Source: Branchiostoma floridae
Lineage: Eukaryota > Chordata > Leptocardii > Amphioxiformes > Branchiostomatidae
Length of the DNA stretch: 64,000 bases
Assembly: GCF_000003815.2 (NCBI RefSeq)
Contig: NC_049994.1
Location: 3,343,762-3,407,761, forward strand
Direction of reading: 5' to 3'
The notes beneath the pieces were generated by a model that worked only from the letters and a program-made list of their open reading frames with translations, was not told the origin of the DNA and did not search any database. Made by a program: the position numbers and the translations under genes. Below are positions 1 to 12,800 of this stretch, piece by piece. Numbering within the stretch: the first letter of the stretch is position 1; every line of letters begins with the position of its first letter.

Positions 1-234
1 TTCTTACTGTCTATGCATATATATCGTGGTGGGGTCAAATGACCGATAGTTGCTTCTACTAAGTTATAGCTGACACGATATATCTAGAGGTCATGAGATC
101 GAATCCTGTCATCTTTTTTTTCTTCTATATTCCCTTTTGGACAGACTAGGACAATGTGACACTGCACTCAAGTTTGTAACTTATATTGACAGTGCAACAT
201 ACAAAGTACAGACAAAGGGTAAAGTCTTTTTTGT

Positions 235-420
235 TTTTCCTCCCTGACCGAAGTCAGGTACAAATTTTTGGACATGCATTTGCATGGATGAAGTGAGAAA
301 AGCCGTGTAAAGTTCCATTCCCAAGGGCACAACTTTGAGGGCACGATGCCCGTATTGAAGTCGGGACTCTAAAGGCCAAACGCTCTACCAGTTACGCCAC
401 ACATGATGCTACAAAGATTC
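235..420 (-). repeat. tRNA-derived SINE copy (minus strand)
   Basis: Read on the minus strand, this begins with a tRNA-like head (GTGGCGTAACTGGTAGAGCG, an A-box-like block), then the SINE core shared by many copies in this window (GTGCCCTTGGGAA, then CTTTACACGGCTTT), and ends near a GACTTCGGTCAGG block. The B box is degenerate. Same family as 10100-10330, 40845-41130, 54130-54335 and 58670-59120. Confidence 0.6.
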
Positions 421-1794
421 CTGTCATTTCTGACTAAACGCTGTGTCTTTGGGGAAGGCGCTTAGTATTCCTTTCTTCACCCCATGTAAACAAAAATTGG
501 TTGAGTAGTTGGTAGATGGAGAGGGATGCCCCTCTCCCCATGGTCTTTTTAGCGAATGCCCACAAACGCCCACTCTAGAGAAGTCCGCGCTGCACGAATC
601 TCATTTTTTTTTGCTTGGAATATGTCCTCGTTGTGCTCCCATGCATTAATCCTGAGTTTCAAGTCAATCCATCGATCCGCTTTCCAATACCATGTCCTAG
701 GTACGGTCTCAAAAAAACAACCAGTACTTGCGTTTACCTTATTCAAAGACGGAATGGAGAAGAGCATAAGGTATATTATACAAAAACTAAACAAAGTTAG
801 GTTTTAGTATAAACACCGAGCCTTTCCTAATTGAGAAATCTGATCAGGTAGCTTTAACATACGGGTCAATGAGTTTCCCACATACTTTGGGAGATCAGGC
901 TGTGGATATCTGGTATCTGGTTCAGATTGGTGGATGTTTTCTAGCAAGAATACGTCTTATATGATCCTTTTCTTTGCAAGTAAAAAGAGTATACTTCGCA
1001 CAAGACACAGACACCAAGATCGATATCCCAGATGTAGCAAAAAGGTCTTGTGGCCAGAGTTGTTGGCTTGGAATTGGAAAGTTTTGTCCCTAGCTGGTCT
1101 CGATGTTATGCCCTATTTCATCGTTCGATTCAGGTGAAAACGAGTACCTGACTTCGGTTTAATAGAGAAGCCTTTTGGATTCATGAGAACGTAAAGTTGG
1201 AGGGCCATGCTTTGAGAAGAGCCACACCTCGAGCACTTGAAATTCCACTACACGTATTGAATAAGAAAAGGGGTCTACGAGTAAATCAAAACTTACAGTC
1301 CAGTACAAGGTTAACACAACTTGTACATACTGTACAAAAATGTTTTATACGATTTAAGTTCATAAGAAACGTAATTTAAAAGAATATAATCATGTACTCA
1401 CCTCAGTACTTGATACCAACCGGTGTTAACTTACTCGGCGACTTTTAAATGGTGTTTTGATGCTTGGTTGGCGAAAAATGTGACTCAGGTGCCATTCGTA
1501 TCTCACCTACGTCAAACAGTGCCCAAGCGTGAAAACGGTAAACATAGCATGAAGCCACGCCTAAAAGTTCTTTCTCGAGAGGAGTCTTGGTGGTTCCGGA
1601 CTAAAGACACAAAATGGCGCCACAGACGTCTTCGCGGTTCGTGCAAGGAGGTTGAAGATAGCCTCCTTGGTCCACGCAAGACGTCAATAGAATGCGTGGG
1701 GTAAACAAACAAAGTGTTATCAGGTTAGCCATGCGATCTGCCTACTCTAAACAAGGCTAGGTTTATTCTGTTAGCGAACCTATTGTGATTTTGG
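421..1794. other. no gene recognised
   Basis: I see no convincing coding exon. Open frames of 60-93 codons on both strands at 1423-1712 have no recognisable motif. A short SINE-like stretch (AACGAGTACCTGACTTCGG) lies near 1138-1160. The first 120 bases hold a B-box-like block (GATCGAATCCTG) and may be the end of another SINE. Confidence 0.4.
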
Positions 1795-1797
1795 TTA

Positions 1798-2110
1798 GGC
1801 CATAGCAAGTAGATTTTATGGATGACATCCTATGCAGACTCGAAAGAGGGCGGAAAAAAGACGGATAAAGAAACAGTTGGCTAGCGGACTTTCAAACCTT
1901 CATAAACATTAGAAAAATAATTGAAACGACAAAGCATTGTATCACAGTCATTGTATAGCAGTCACAGTCTTTCTTTTTATTCCTGTATTCAAAAAGCACA
2001 AAGTGACACTAGTGTGGTTGACTGGTTTCACGTTGACAACTACAGTTATTATTATTATGCTACTAGCCCCTTACTAGTGCCACTACGACAAACAAAATCA
2101 TAGCGAATCT
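1798..2110 (+). mobile_element. Harbinger-like MITE family A, partial copy
   Basis: Starts TTA|GGCCATAGCAAGTAGATTTTATGGATGACATCC-like, the terminal sequence of a family present several times here (complete at 29421-29953). It carries the family's internal motif AGTGACACTAGTGTGG. The right terminus is not visible. The AT-rich stretch from here to 3098 shows nothing else I recognise. Confidence 0.55.
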
Positions 2111-3098
2111 TGTTGCGCGCTACTTATTTTCATATAATTTTCATAATCTCTTTTCATTAGTTTTCTTTGGTATATTTGTTAATAAATGCATTCATCTTTT
2201 TCCCCAAACTTTCCAACTAGTATCTAACATCCGATGCAGACCCTCTTTTGGTGGTGAACAGGCAATGCAATGATGACGTCTAGCGAGATGGTATAAAACT
2301 GCAGTACCAGTATTGGTACTACTAGATCTACTATTTTGATCTATTCAGTAATAGATTGAAAATGCCAGTCATTCAAGTTTCGATATAAAATATGACGGCA
2401 AATAACGTAATAACGTTACATGTGTTGCAATTTTTTTTTCTATTCAGGCCGTATATCTTCACCCCAAACCTTTTATAATTTTTTTTTTTTTTACTTGTCC
2501 GTCCGAAAAAAAAATAAAAATCTGTGAAGCAACAAATGAATTTGGAGTGGCCTTTGTAAGTTAAAAGTAGGACAGGTCATGACAAAGTTGAATTCATCTT
2601 GGATATTTTGCATCTGTACATATCTGTGTTGCGATGGCGACATTTTTTTTTTCAATTCCTAAACTATGCGCACGATGCGCACTATTTCCAGTTTAGTCTT
2701 GCTGCATGTGAATGGAATATCCTGAATTTATGTGATATATCATGATCATTTCATGCCAAAGTATTTCGACTTGAGCAATATTAGCTAGAGTTAGGGTTTT
2801 AGAACTTCAAATTATGAAACAAAATTTCGGGGACACTTTTCTACGTATAATAAGATGAAACAACGCTCTAACTTCCATTCTATATAACAACATTCAAGGA
2901 GCAAATATTCAATGCCACTGTTTTGTGGGTTACAATATTTAGGGAATCCTTAATAACGCAGCTTGTTTTTGAGCCGTTTTTAACCGCTCAAAGTATGAAA
3001 TAACGATGTTAGATATATGTGGGAATGTAATGCTGTATATATCAACTTTATGCAGATTGCCTCATTGAAAATAGTCAACTTTTAACGCTGTAATATTG

Positions 3099-3613
3099 CT
3101 AAAGCCACAGCAAATAAATTTCATGGATGCCATCCTATGCAGAGTGCTGAAATAATGAGATAGCGCGAAAAAAACAGGATGAGTAAAAAAAAAAAAACTT
3201 GCTATGACATTAATTTTTTTCAAAATAGACACCATATAAAGTCGTAAACTTTGAGATTTGAAGTGACAAAAGTAGCATCGCAACTAACAATGTATTCCTT
3301 TAGTATTAAAGAAGTAAACTAGTGTAGTAAATTTAAAAGTGATGCTAGGTATGGTACACTGGTATCACTTGCCAAGCTGGCAACTACATTCATGGCTAAG
3401 CTTCCATACTATGGCGGCACTTTTACAACTATCCAACTTCTGGGACTACTGTCATGGCTACCTCGCTAGCGTCACTTCTACCAGTATTTTATTAGGCTAC
3501 AACACAACATGCTTGCCCATTTTTGACTATCTGTGTTTTTTCTGAAATCAGGCGAAAATTAAAAATTAAAACGTGGATGTGATACATAAAATTTATTTGC
3601 TGAGGCCTTTTAG
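3099..3613. mobile_element. Harbinger-like MITE family A abutting the dehydrogenase gene
   Basis: The left end (AAAGCCACAGCAAATAAATT) and the right end (AAATTTATTTGCTGAGGCC) are inverted copies of the family A terminus. Inside is the family's motif pair GGTACACTGGTATCAC and CATGGCTACCTCGCTAG. It is non-autonomous, with no transposase frame. The element ends only about 45 bp before the start codon of the acyl-CoA dehydrogenase, so it occupies the place where a promoter or 5' UTR is expected. Confidence 0.65.
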
Positions 3614-3658
3614 GTTGTCATATGATCTCTTCTCCCCTTTGACCTCAAGATATCCAAG

Positions 3659-3847
3659 ATGGCTGCCCGGTTACTGACCAAAACTTTCTTCCTCCCAGTT
3701 CGCAGCCGTTTTGTCGCCTCTTCTCTCTCTTTTCCCGCAAGATGTCAGTCTTCGGGCCAGCCTTTGACTCAAGAAGTCAGCGAGGAGCTTTCAGACGAGG
3801 CAATTTTCTCTCACGAGCACGTAGAGCTGCGTAGATCGCTGAACAAG
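3659..3847 (+). CDS. acyl-CoA dehydrogenase exon 1 (aa 1-63)
   Basis: Encodes the start Met, the Arg-rich amphipathic leader (MAARLLTKTFF...) and the first mature segment ending RRSLNK. The donor is AAG|GTGAGA, phase 0. The ATG context (CCAAGATGG) has a purine at -3 and G at +4. Confidence 0.9.
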
Positions 3848-6800
3848 GTGAGAGGTGCTAAATTTTGATTTGCGTAAGAAGGGGGAGGGGGGCGTTACTC
3901 TTTGTTGTTTTGGTAAAAAGATTTGTTTTGTTTGGGAATCTGCGCTTTAAAAGCTGTTTGCTCCGCCTTAGAAATCTATGTTTCTGTTACGTTTGTGAAG
4001 ATTAGACATCCAGGAATATAATAAATAGATGAAAGTTGAATCTCTTCTTCTGGATAAATCAAATTTAATTCAGGCGTTTCAAACGACATCCGTCGTTTTT
4101 CTTCAGTGAAATTTCACTGATGAAGAACGACGGATGTCGTTTGAAACGTCTGAATCAAATTTGATATTATCCAGAAGAAGAGATTGAACTTTCATCTATT
4201 TATGTTTCTGTTAGTTCATCCATATGAACAGGTACCCGCCCCCCCCCCCCCAAAAATCCCTCGCTGTTTTTGTTAATATCCGGGGTATTCGATGCCTGGG
4301 CGTCAGTAGATTTGAAAATTGATATTCAAATTAGCAGATCAAATTACTAGTTGCTATGTAAATCAATCTTTTGCCAAACACCTGCTTTTTGCCAACCACT
4401 GCTTTTCCATAAAATGTGTCTTATACTACCCTGGGAAACCTGCTCGAGAAGCTTCGCAAATAAGAGTCGCAAATAAGAGTTACCGATCCCCTGCCTAACG
4501 CGCGCCCTCCCGCCTCTATGCACCCGCCCCACTACCAGCTGGCCCTACTTACGTCGGTCCCCAACATCGCTCGCTTCTCCGAAAGAGGCTCGTGTTAGTA
4601 GGGGCCAGCTGGTACGAGGGCCGGCGGGTGTTAGGCGGCGGGTGTCCCGTGCGTGCGTGTTGTAGGGATCGGTAAACTTTGCGTGCCTCGTTAGGAGTCT
4701 GGTTTTCCCAGGGAAGTCTTATACGAGTTCATAATTTAACAGAAAAATTCATTTTGTTCTTCTTGAAGAAGTTCTTTCGTTTTTGAGGCTAGCCGGCTAA
4801 GTTACCAATTATTTGCTGAAGACTTTTGTAGCCTATATAGGAAAGTCGTGGTAAGTGCCTTTCCCATTTCATATTCCTACTCTATGCAACTAGACAAACC
4901 ATCGATCATAAGACATATCTGCTCTCTTATCTCCACTATAACGGAAAAGCGATGAGAAGTTGAATTTATCCAGGAATGATCTCATTGTGTATCTGTGAAC
5001 TGTATCTTTTCAACATGTCTTGTTGTGACCTGTACTTAGCCCGGTGTGGCAAAAATGTGCAATGAAGGTCTTCATTCAATTCAATTAAAAACCTAATGGA
5101 CAGATCTGCCCATCATAACGGACAAAAGGATTTTAGTTGATGCTATCTGAACATCTGACTGTTTGAAGTTTTTAAAAATCATATCCAGGTTTGCTTGGAT
5201 AACTGTTACTGCAATTCCTGATTTTTTTCACTGTACTTTTTGTTCACGGTTTTCACTGTGACGGCTGTAACATGAAGTTATCATAACAAATAATTCACAG
5301 ATTTTTTTATGTGCACCTGCTGCCATCGTGAACATTTAGTTCCGAGAACAAGTATAATTTTCTCAGACCGTGAAAGTTTGGTACCGAGAAGACAAAGTGA
5401 ATTACAGTATTTTGTTATCTCACAAAAAAGTTAAAAACATGTTGCTTTTATATCTCATATGGGTATCTTTCCTGTAGATTATTGAGAATGACATCAACCC
5501 CTATGTTGATGAGTGGGAAGGTGCTAAGATCTTCCCAGCCCACCAGGTCTTTAAGAAACTCGGAGATGCAGGTTTCTTGGGTGTCAACAGAGACCCAGGT
5601 ATGTATCAATTCTTCTTTCTGTTGTGACAACTGGTTTCATCTTTGTGAAAATTTTGCATGCCGTGCATGGTGCATTTATCTTTGTTTTGGTTGGTATATT
5701 TCTCTTCACACACTTATGATTAGAATTTATATCATCCAAATAAACCATAACCAGTAAAACAGTCTCTATATATCATATACTGTAAACGTAGAAACTTTCA
5801 CGTTGGTTAAATGTTCAGGGTTTTTGCGGTGGCCGTTTTACGACGAACTTAAAACCACCGCGAACATTTTTCCATGGCAGTAAGAGACTACTGAGCATGG
5901 TGCTACCGCGAATTTGAAACCACCGTGAAAAGTCCTTTTTACCGCTACCACGAAATTAAATCCCCGCAAACTTAACTACATTTACAGTATATGTTAGTGG
6001 ATCAAACCCATATGCATTACAGTCTTGCATGTGCAGACCATTTGTATTTATGCTTTGCGAAGACTGTGACAGTGTTATAACTTAACTGGTCATGCCATAT
6101 GCAGTTTCAAACACATATTTCTTACGTTTCATAAGACAGTTTAGTTTATTGCAAAACCATACGTCACGAAGGCTGATTGCATTCCATCATAGAAACAAAG
6201 TGGCGAAATGTAATATCATGTTTCAATGAACATTGAACAGTTAAAAACGTTATATGTTTGTACAAACTTTACTAGATAGTATTAGTATTTGAATCAAGAT
6301 ACTTGTGTTGGCTATATTATATACAGTCTATACTATCTGTACAGCTTTGGTTGGACTTGAAGCAGTGAAAGATGGAAAGCCCCACTTTTTTCTCAGTTTG
6401 TGGGTTCTGTACAATGTGATTCTAAAGTTTCTGTTCATCTTTGACTGTGGGAAAGTTACCTTTGGGAATGTTATTGTTACGTACCAAATAACATTGATAC
6501 TGTAAATCCTGTTTTTTTTTCAATGTACTTTTATGTGAACGGTTTTCACGGTGACGACTGTTACATGAACTTATTATTACCAATAACAAATAATTCATCT
6601 TGATGACAATAACAAATGATTCGTTCACCGTGAAACTTTAGTTCCGAGAACAGCTTAGATTTTCTCAGACCGTGAAAGTTTGGTACCCAGAAGACAAAGT
6701 GAATTACAGTAGTTATTTATTGGAAATTATTATTTGAAGTTTTGCTCAACCACTCTATTTGCTAGTAGTATAGAAACATCCAACCTGATGTATGCTATAA

Positions 6801-9800
6801 TAGTTCCCTTTAATACCTACCGTAGATTCCACTAGTACTGTATTAGCCGAAATTGTTGCAATATACCATATATGTGTAGTATTATAGACCATACCTTTTG
6901 TTGTATATACATTGCCATATATTGTTACTGATGCAATTTTTGCGCAATAAAAACAATTTAAAACAATGGTCCATTTCGCTTCAGAGGAATCTGTTTGGTG
7001 GAGACAGGACTCCCACTTGCATTGTCTATCTTCATGTAAACGTATACTACTTTAATAACTCTAATTCTAATGTGTCCTGTTATATGTACCCTTTGCAGAG
7101 TATGGTGGGCTTGGTCTGGACTACTCCTTTAATGTAGCCATAGCTGAAGAACTGGGGAACATCAAGTGTGGAGCGATCCCCATGGCTATAGGGGTGCAGA
7201 CTGACATGGCTACTCCAGCTCTCGCAAGGTAACAGTGCCGCAACTCAGCTTTTTAAACATCTAATATGATCTGCATTAGGGGTGGGTATAGGTACAGAAA
7301 TTTCAAGTACAGGTTCCGTTCAAGTCTGTGACCTAATACTAAGTAATAGCCTGTGAAAACTTGTGAATGGGCAATATTTAAAACAATGGTCCATTTCGCT
7401 TTAAAGGAATCTGTTTGGTGGAGACAGGACTCCTGCTTGCATTGTCTATCTTCATGTAAAGGTTCCGGGTCGGAGTTCAAATCTGACCAGAGTTGGCGGA
7501 AGGGTGGTGTAATAGGCCGGAAGTGCGCTGTTGTCTCCCTAACTTTTGCTCCCTATTGCTTGGTGATCGTTATAGCTGAGCATGGATTTGTCGTATTTCC
7601 TGAAAAGCCCGTGGGTTGTATTGTTTTTGTGCGAGGAGTAGTTGGTCGGCCAGCGAAACCATTTTTGTATTAGTCCGCTGCAACGGCGATGCGTTTTTTT
7701 TGCCTGATGACCCAAATAGCGGCGTTTCTCATGCAATTTCGAAGAAATGACGTCATCGGAGATTGCAAAAAAGTTATCACATGGAATTTTTTTTATTTTC
7801 ATTTTACACAAACATGAAGAATTTAGCTTCTCTGCCACGTAGGCCGTTATCCTGGGAAAATTCGTTTTTTCCAAGCAGCTTCAATCAAAAAGTGTTAAAA
7901 AATGATAGTTTTCGGGTCCAAAATTAAAATTTTACTACATATTCTAACCAAAATAAAGAGGCAACAGACGGTACCAATAGGTTTGTCGGAAAGAGACAGT
8001 AAACGGCTTTCCGCCATATTGATTAAGTTTCGCGTCCTACGTTTACTAGCGGAACTGTAGCCCTTCGGCCTGAGGCTGCCCGCCAACCTCCGAAATCGTA
8101 AAAGAAACTCCGGTCCGATACCTAAATAACACCAATGCCTCTGTTTAAGCTTTGTCCAAGTTTGACTGTAGAAACTTGGTAGAAATGACTACTAACTCTA
8201 CTCTGCTTGGAACACTTCTTTTTTCTTGGGCCGGTCAGCTCCAAAACATTGGCGGCAGCAATGATCTTATTGGTTAAACCACTACTAGTGCTAGTAATTG
8301 TGCTGCCTTCATTGGTTGTACTGTTAATTGTGATTGACAGTCAGGATTGGTTACATAAGTTGGAAGTATAGCTATGAGTCATTATATTGTTTTACAGGTT
8401 TGGAAGTGACTTGGTAAAGAAAGAGTTTCTGGCTCCGTCCATCGCTGGTGACAAGGTCGCCTGTCTGGGGGTCAGTGAGGTCGGAGCAGGGTCCGATGTC
8501 AGCAGTGAGTAGGAGCTTTTCTGTCTCTCTCTTTCTCTCTGACTCTCTCTCTCTCTCTCTCTCTCATTCTTACATTCTCTCTCTTTCTCTCTCACTCTTG
8601 TTCTCTCTATGTGTTCTCTATCTCTCTCACATGTTCTCTCTCACTATCTCTGTCACTGTCATGTTCTCTCTCTCAATCGCATGTTCTCTCTCTAACTCTT
8701 ATGTTCTCTCTCTCACTCTCATGTTCTCTCTTTCTCTCACTCTCAGGTTCTCTCTCTCTCACTCTCGTGTTCTCTCTCTCTCGCTCTCATGTTCTCTCTC
8801 TCACTTTCATGCTCTCTCTCACTGTCTCTTTCTCTCACTCTCATGTTCTCTCTCTCTCTCTCTCACTCTCGTGTTCTCTCTCTCTTGCTCTCATGTTCTC
8901 TCTCTCTCGTGTTCTCTATTTCACTCTCATGTTCTCTCTCTCACTCCACTCTCTCTCTCTCTATCTATCTCTCTCACACTCATGCTCTCTCTCTCTCACT
9001 CTCATGTTCTCTGTCTCTCTCTATTTCTGTCTCTGTCTCTAGTCTCTCTTGCTTGGTCTGTATTTGTAACTGTCTCATCTTTAAGAGCTCATTAGTATCA
9101 TTGCTTTGCAGAGGTTTGCTTTCTACATACTCTTGTATGTTCATGTATGTTCTTGAGCAGAAGTTTCTTTATTACGCATTTTCCTTCCTTGTTGCACCAT
9201 GTTCAATATATTGTAGATAATGTGCTGAATGAAATAGAATTATATTCCATAAATTGTTCCTATTCTAGGGCATTCCTTGGTTAAGAAAGTTGGACACAAT
9301 AACAGACAACACAAGCATCGCATATTTGAAGATGTTCTCACGGTACAACTCAAGCCGCATTCATACGTTTGGAATATTGCTGGGCAGTTTAATAAGATGG
9401 TGCCTGGAGTAGAAGTCAGCGTATAGTCTTTCTGTACTTTTCTTTACTCAATAGGTATCAAGACGACAGCTAAGAAGAGTGGCGGTGATTACATCATCAA
9501 CGGAGGGAAGATGTGGACGACCAACGGCCTGCAGGCAGACTGGATGTGTCTGCTAGCCAACACCAGCGACGGCCCTCCTCACAGGAACAAGTCCCTCATC
9601 TGTCTCCCCATGGACTTACCAGGTAAGGACTCCTCACAGGAACAAGTCTCTCATCTGTCTCCCCATGGACTTACCAGGTAAGGACTCCTCACAGGAACAA
9701 GTCCCTCATCTGTCTCCCCATGGACTTACCAGGTAAGGACTCCTCACAGGAACAAGTCCCTCATCTGTCTTCCCATGGACTTACATGTACCAGGTAAGGA

Positions 9801-12800
9801 CTCCTCACAGGAACAAGTCCCTCATCTGTCTCCCCATGGACTTACCAGGTAAGGACTCCTCACAGGAACAAGTCCCTCATCTGTCTCCCCATGGACTTAC
9901 ATGTACCAGGTAAGGACTCCTCACAGGAACAAGTCTCTCATCTATCTCCCCATGGACTTACCAGGTAGGGACTCCTCACAGGAACAAGTCTCTCATCTAT
10001 CTCCCCATGGACTTACCAGGTAAGGACTCCTCACAGGAACAAGTCCCTCATCTGTCTGCCCATGGACTTACCAGGTAAGTAAGGCCTGGGAAACAAGAAA
10101 GAGTCTTCCAGAGGTTCTGGGTTCGAATCCATTGATGGGCCACCAATCCTGTGCTCTTGGGAAAGGCAGTTAACACAAATTTCTTCACTTAACGGTGAAA
10201 ATGACTACCTAGCTTCGATTAGAGGAGGTCCTGTGTTTTGGGAGAAACACACATCTAGGGGTAGGGGTCTTTTTGTTGTGAGTGGTTGAAAGACCTCACA
10301 TGAAAAGAGAGCGGTTGAACATCAAAGTCTTGAATTTGTATCAAAAGGCATTACATGCATGGGATTTTTTTTTTTTTTAGCAAAAAAAAAATACTTCTTA
10401 AGAAGTGGGATTCAAACTCAAGTCTGTAGGACAAAAACGGAGACCTGAACACTCTTTTGTCTTGACCTCTGGTAAGACATAAAATTTTGATCTGAGTGAT
10501 GAAACTTAATACAAATTTAATCTTCATACTTATTATTAGATAAAAGGCTTTGAACAGTTGAATGTGTTCAAAGCCTTTTATCTAATAATTCGTTAAACTT
10601 TGTCCTTTTTTGATAAGACTTTTGTTTACTAATAGTATATATAGATATACATACATTTGTTTTTGTTCAGTTTATGTCTGTATTAAAATTATCTTTACAT
10701 ATTTATGCAGGGATAGAAAAGGCCAAGATTGACAAGATCGGCATGTGGAGCTCGGACACTGCACAGGTTTTCCTGGAGGATGTCCGTGTGCCTCAGTCCT
10801 ACCTCATTGGGGATGAAGGGATGGGCTTCACTTACCAGATGCTGCAGTTCCAGGAGGAACGGCTGTGGGGCGCTGCTGCATGTAAGCTCAAATCTGTTTC
10901 AGACAAAATACACTTATTCTAGTTGGTTGTGCTATGATGCTGAGTTTGATTCCCTGACAGCTGCCAAACTCTATCCAGTTGCTTGAGTAACTGCTATTTC
11001 GCAAGTCGTATTACCTGGATGTCTAACCTTCATTGATGTAAACATGTACATGTTCAGTTCAGTACATGTACATAAAGTCAAACCTGTATTGGCGGCCTTT
11101 TTTGCAAAGTGGCCACCTGGCCATTGCGATCACCTTTTGTCTGTCCCTTAGATTTTTCCCACTGACCTAATCATTAAGAAATACATGTAGTCTATAGCGA
11201 CCACCTCTCCAATGCAGCCACGGCCACACAATTTCCTTTATTTCTTTATTTGAATTTACCACATGCAAAAACAAGTGGAAGGGAGGACAAAACAGGTGTA
11301 TCAACACCTTTACAAGTTATCCTCCCAAACCTGAAATGATAATAGAAAACAATACGAATCCAAAATCAAACAATAAACATTAGACATCAAAAGTCAGTAG
11401 ACATGAATATACAATTTGGTGACAATTATACACAGAATTGGATTATATACAAAATTATCAAATATCATTATATACAGAGTAAAAAGCTAATTACAATACT
11501 AATGTAGCCTTAAAGCAGTGCAAGAGGCACACCCACAAGATGTGGACCAAGAGCAGGGGACGTCGATATTGAACTGGGTGTCAAATCTCACAAACGTGGC
11601 TCTCACAAGCGATCGCTTGAATGTCAAGATGTTAGACTTTTCAGTGGCTTGAACCCCAATATTACGGAGGACAGGACTCAGCTGATTCCAGATGGTGACC
11701 AGCCTTGGTATATAAGAAGAGCTGAAGGCTGATGTCCTTACTCTAATGGGGGTAAGCATGTGAGATCTGAGATATCTAGAGGGTCTGGAAGGGAAGGATA
11801 CATACTTGTGAACAATTGGTTTAGACTTGATAAACACCATGACGTCGCATACTTCGTGCCTGTGCGTAAGAGGCAACAGACCAAGGGTGGAGAGACGTTC
11901 CTTGTAGGTCAGGGTGTTCGAGTGGGCTCCTAGAATGAATTTAGTCGCCCGCCGTTGCACCCCTTCTACAAGGGACATGAGTTTGCGGGACTGAGGGGAC
12001 CACAAAGGTGAGCAGTATTCTAAGATGCTTCTCACCAATGTGGTGTACAGTGCCTTGCGTACATCAGTGCTAGAGTTGAACCCGATTGTTCTTTTGATGA
12101 AACCAGTCATAGAATTGGCCCTGGCTACCATCTTTAAGATGTGTCTGTTCCACTGAAGGTCCGACTGGACAATGACCCCAAGGTCAGGCATACTGTCTAC
12201 AGATGTTATTGTAGTACCAGACATGTGATAAGAGTACACAATAGGACTCTTAGAGCGAGTTAAACGGATAAGTTTACACTTGGAAGGATGGAAAGACATC
12301 TTCCAACTAAGACTCCAGTTGTACATGGCAGTGATGTCATTTTGCAGCTTAACACAGTCATTTAGCTTGCTGACTTCCCTAAAACATTTAGAGTCGTCAG
12401 CGAAGAGTGCTACAGTAGATTGAGTTGCTGCACAAGGTAAGTCATTGATAAACAGAAGGAAGAGAAAGGGCCCAAGAATGGAGCCCTGAGGAACACCTGA
12501 AGTCACCGGGAGCCATTTGGACTGGCAGCCTTCCACTACCACACGCTGCCGACGATCGGTTAGGTAGGAGGTGAACCACGCCAGGAGGTTACCACCGAAA
12601 CCAAACATCTGCAGTTTGTGGATTAGCAAAGTGTGGGAAACTGAATCGAACGCTTTCGCAAAGTCTAGGAATAACATATCTACCTGCCCCCCCTTATCGA
12701 GTATGGATCCTACTTGATGGTAGGTTTCTACTAGTTGAGTTGTAGTAGAACGGCCGGCAATAAACCCGTGTTGGAATTCGTGAAGCGACCCTCTCAAAAA

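Noticed and set aside
1512-1712. Arg-rich 66-codon minus-strand frame
   Set aside because: No motif and no splice support. The plus strand is open over the same stretch, so the signal is ambiguous.
8448-9220. Open frames of 143-215 codons rich in Ser/Leu
   Set aside because: They are read through the CT microsatellite of intron 4; low-complexity translation with no domain. The first one merely starts inside exon 4 in another frame.
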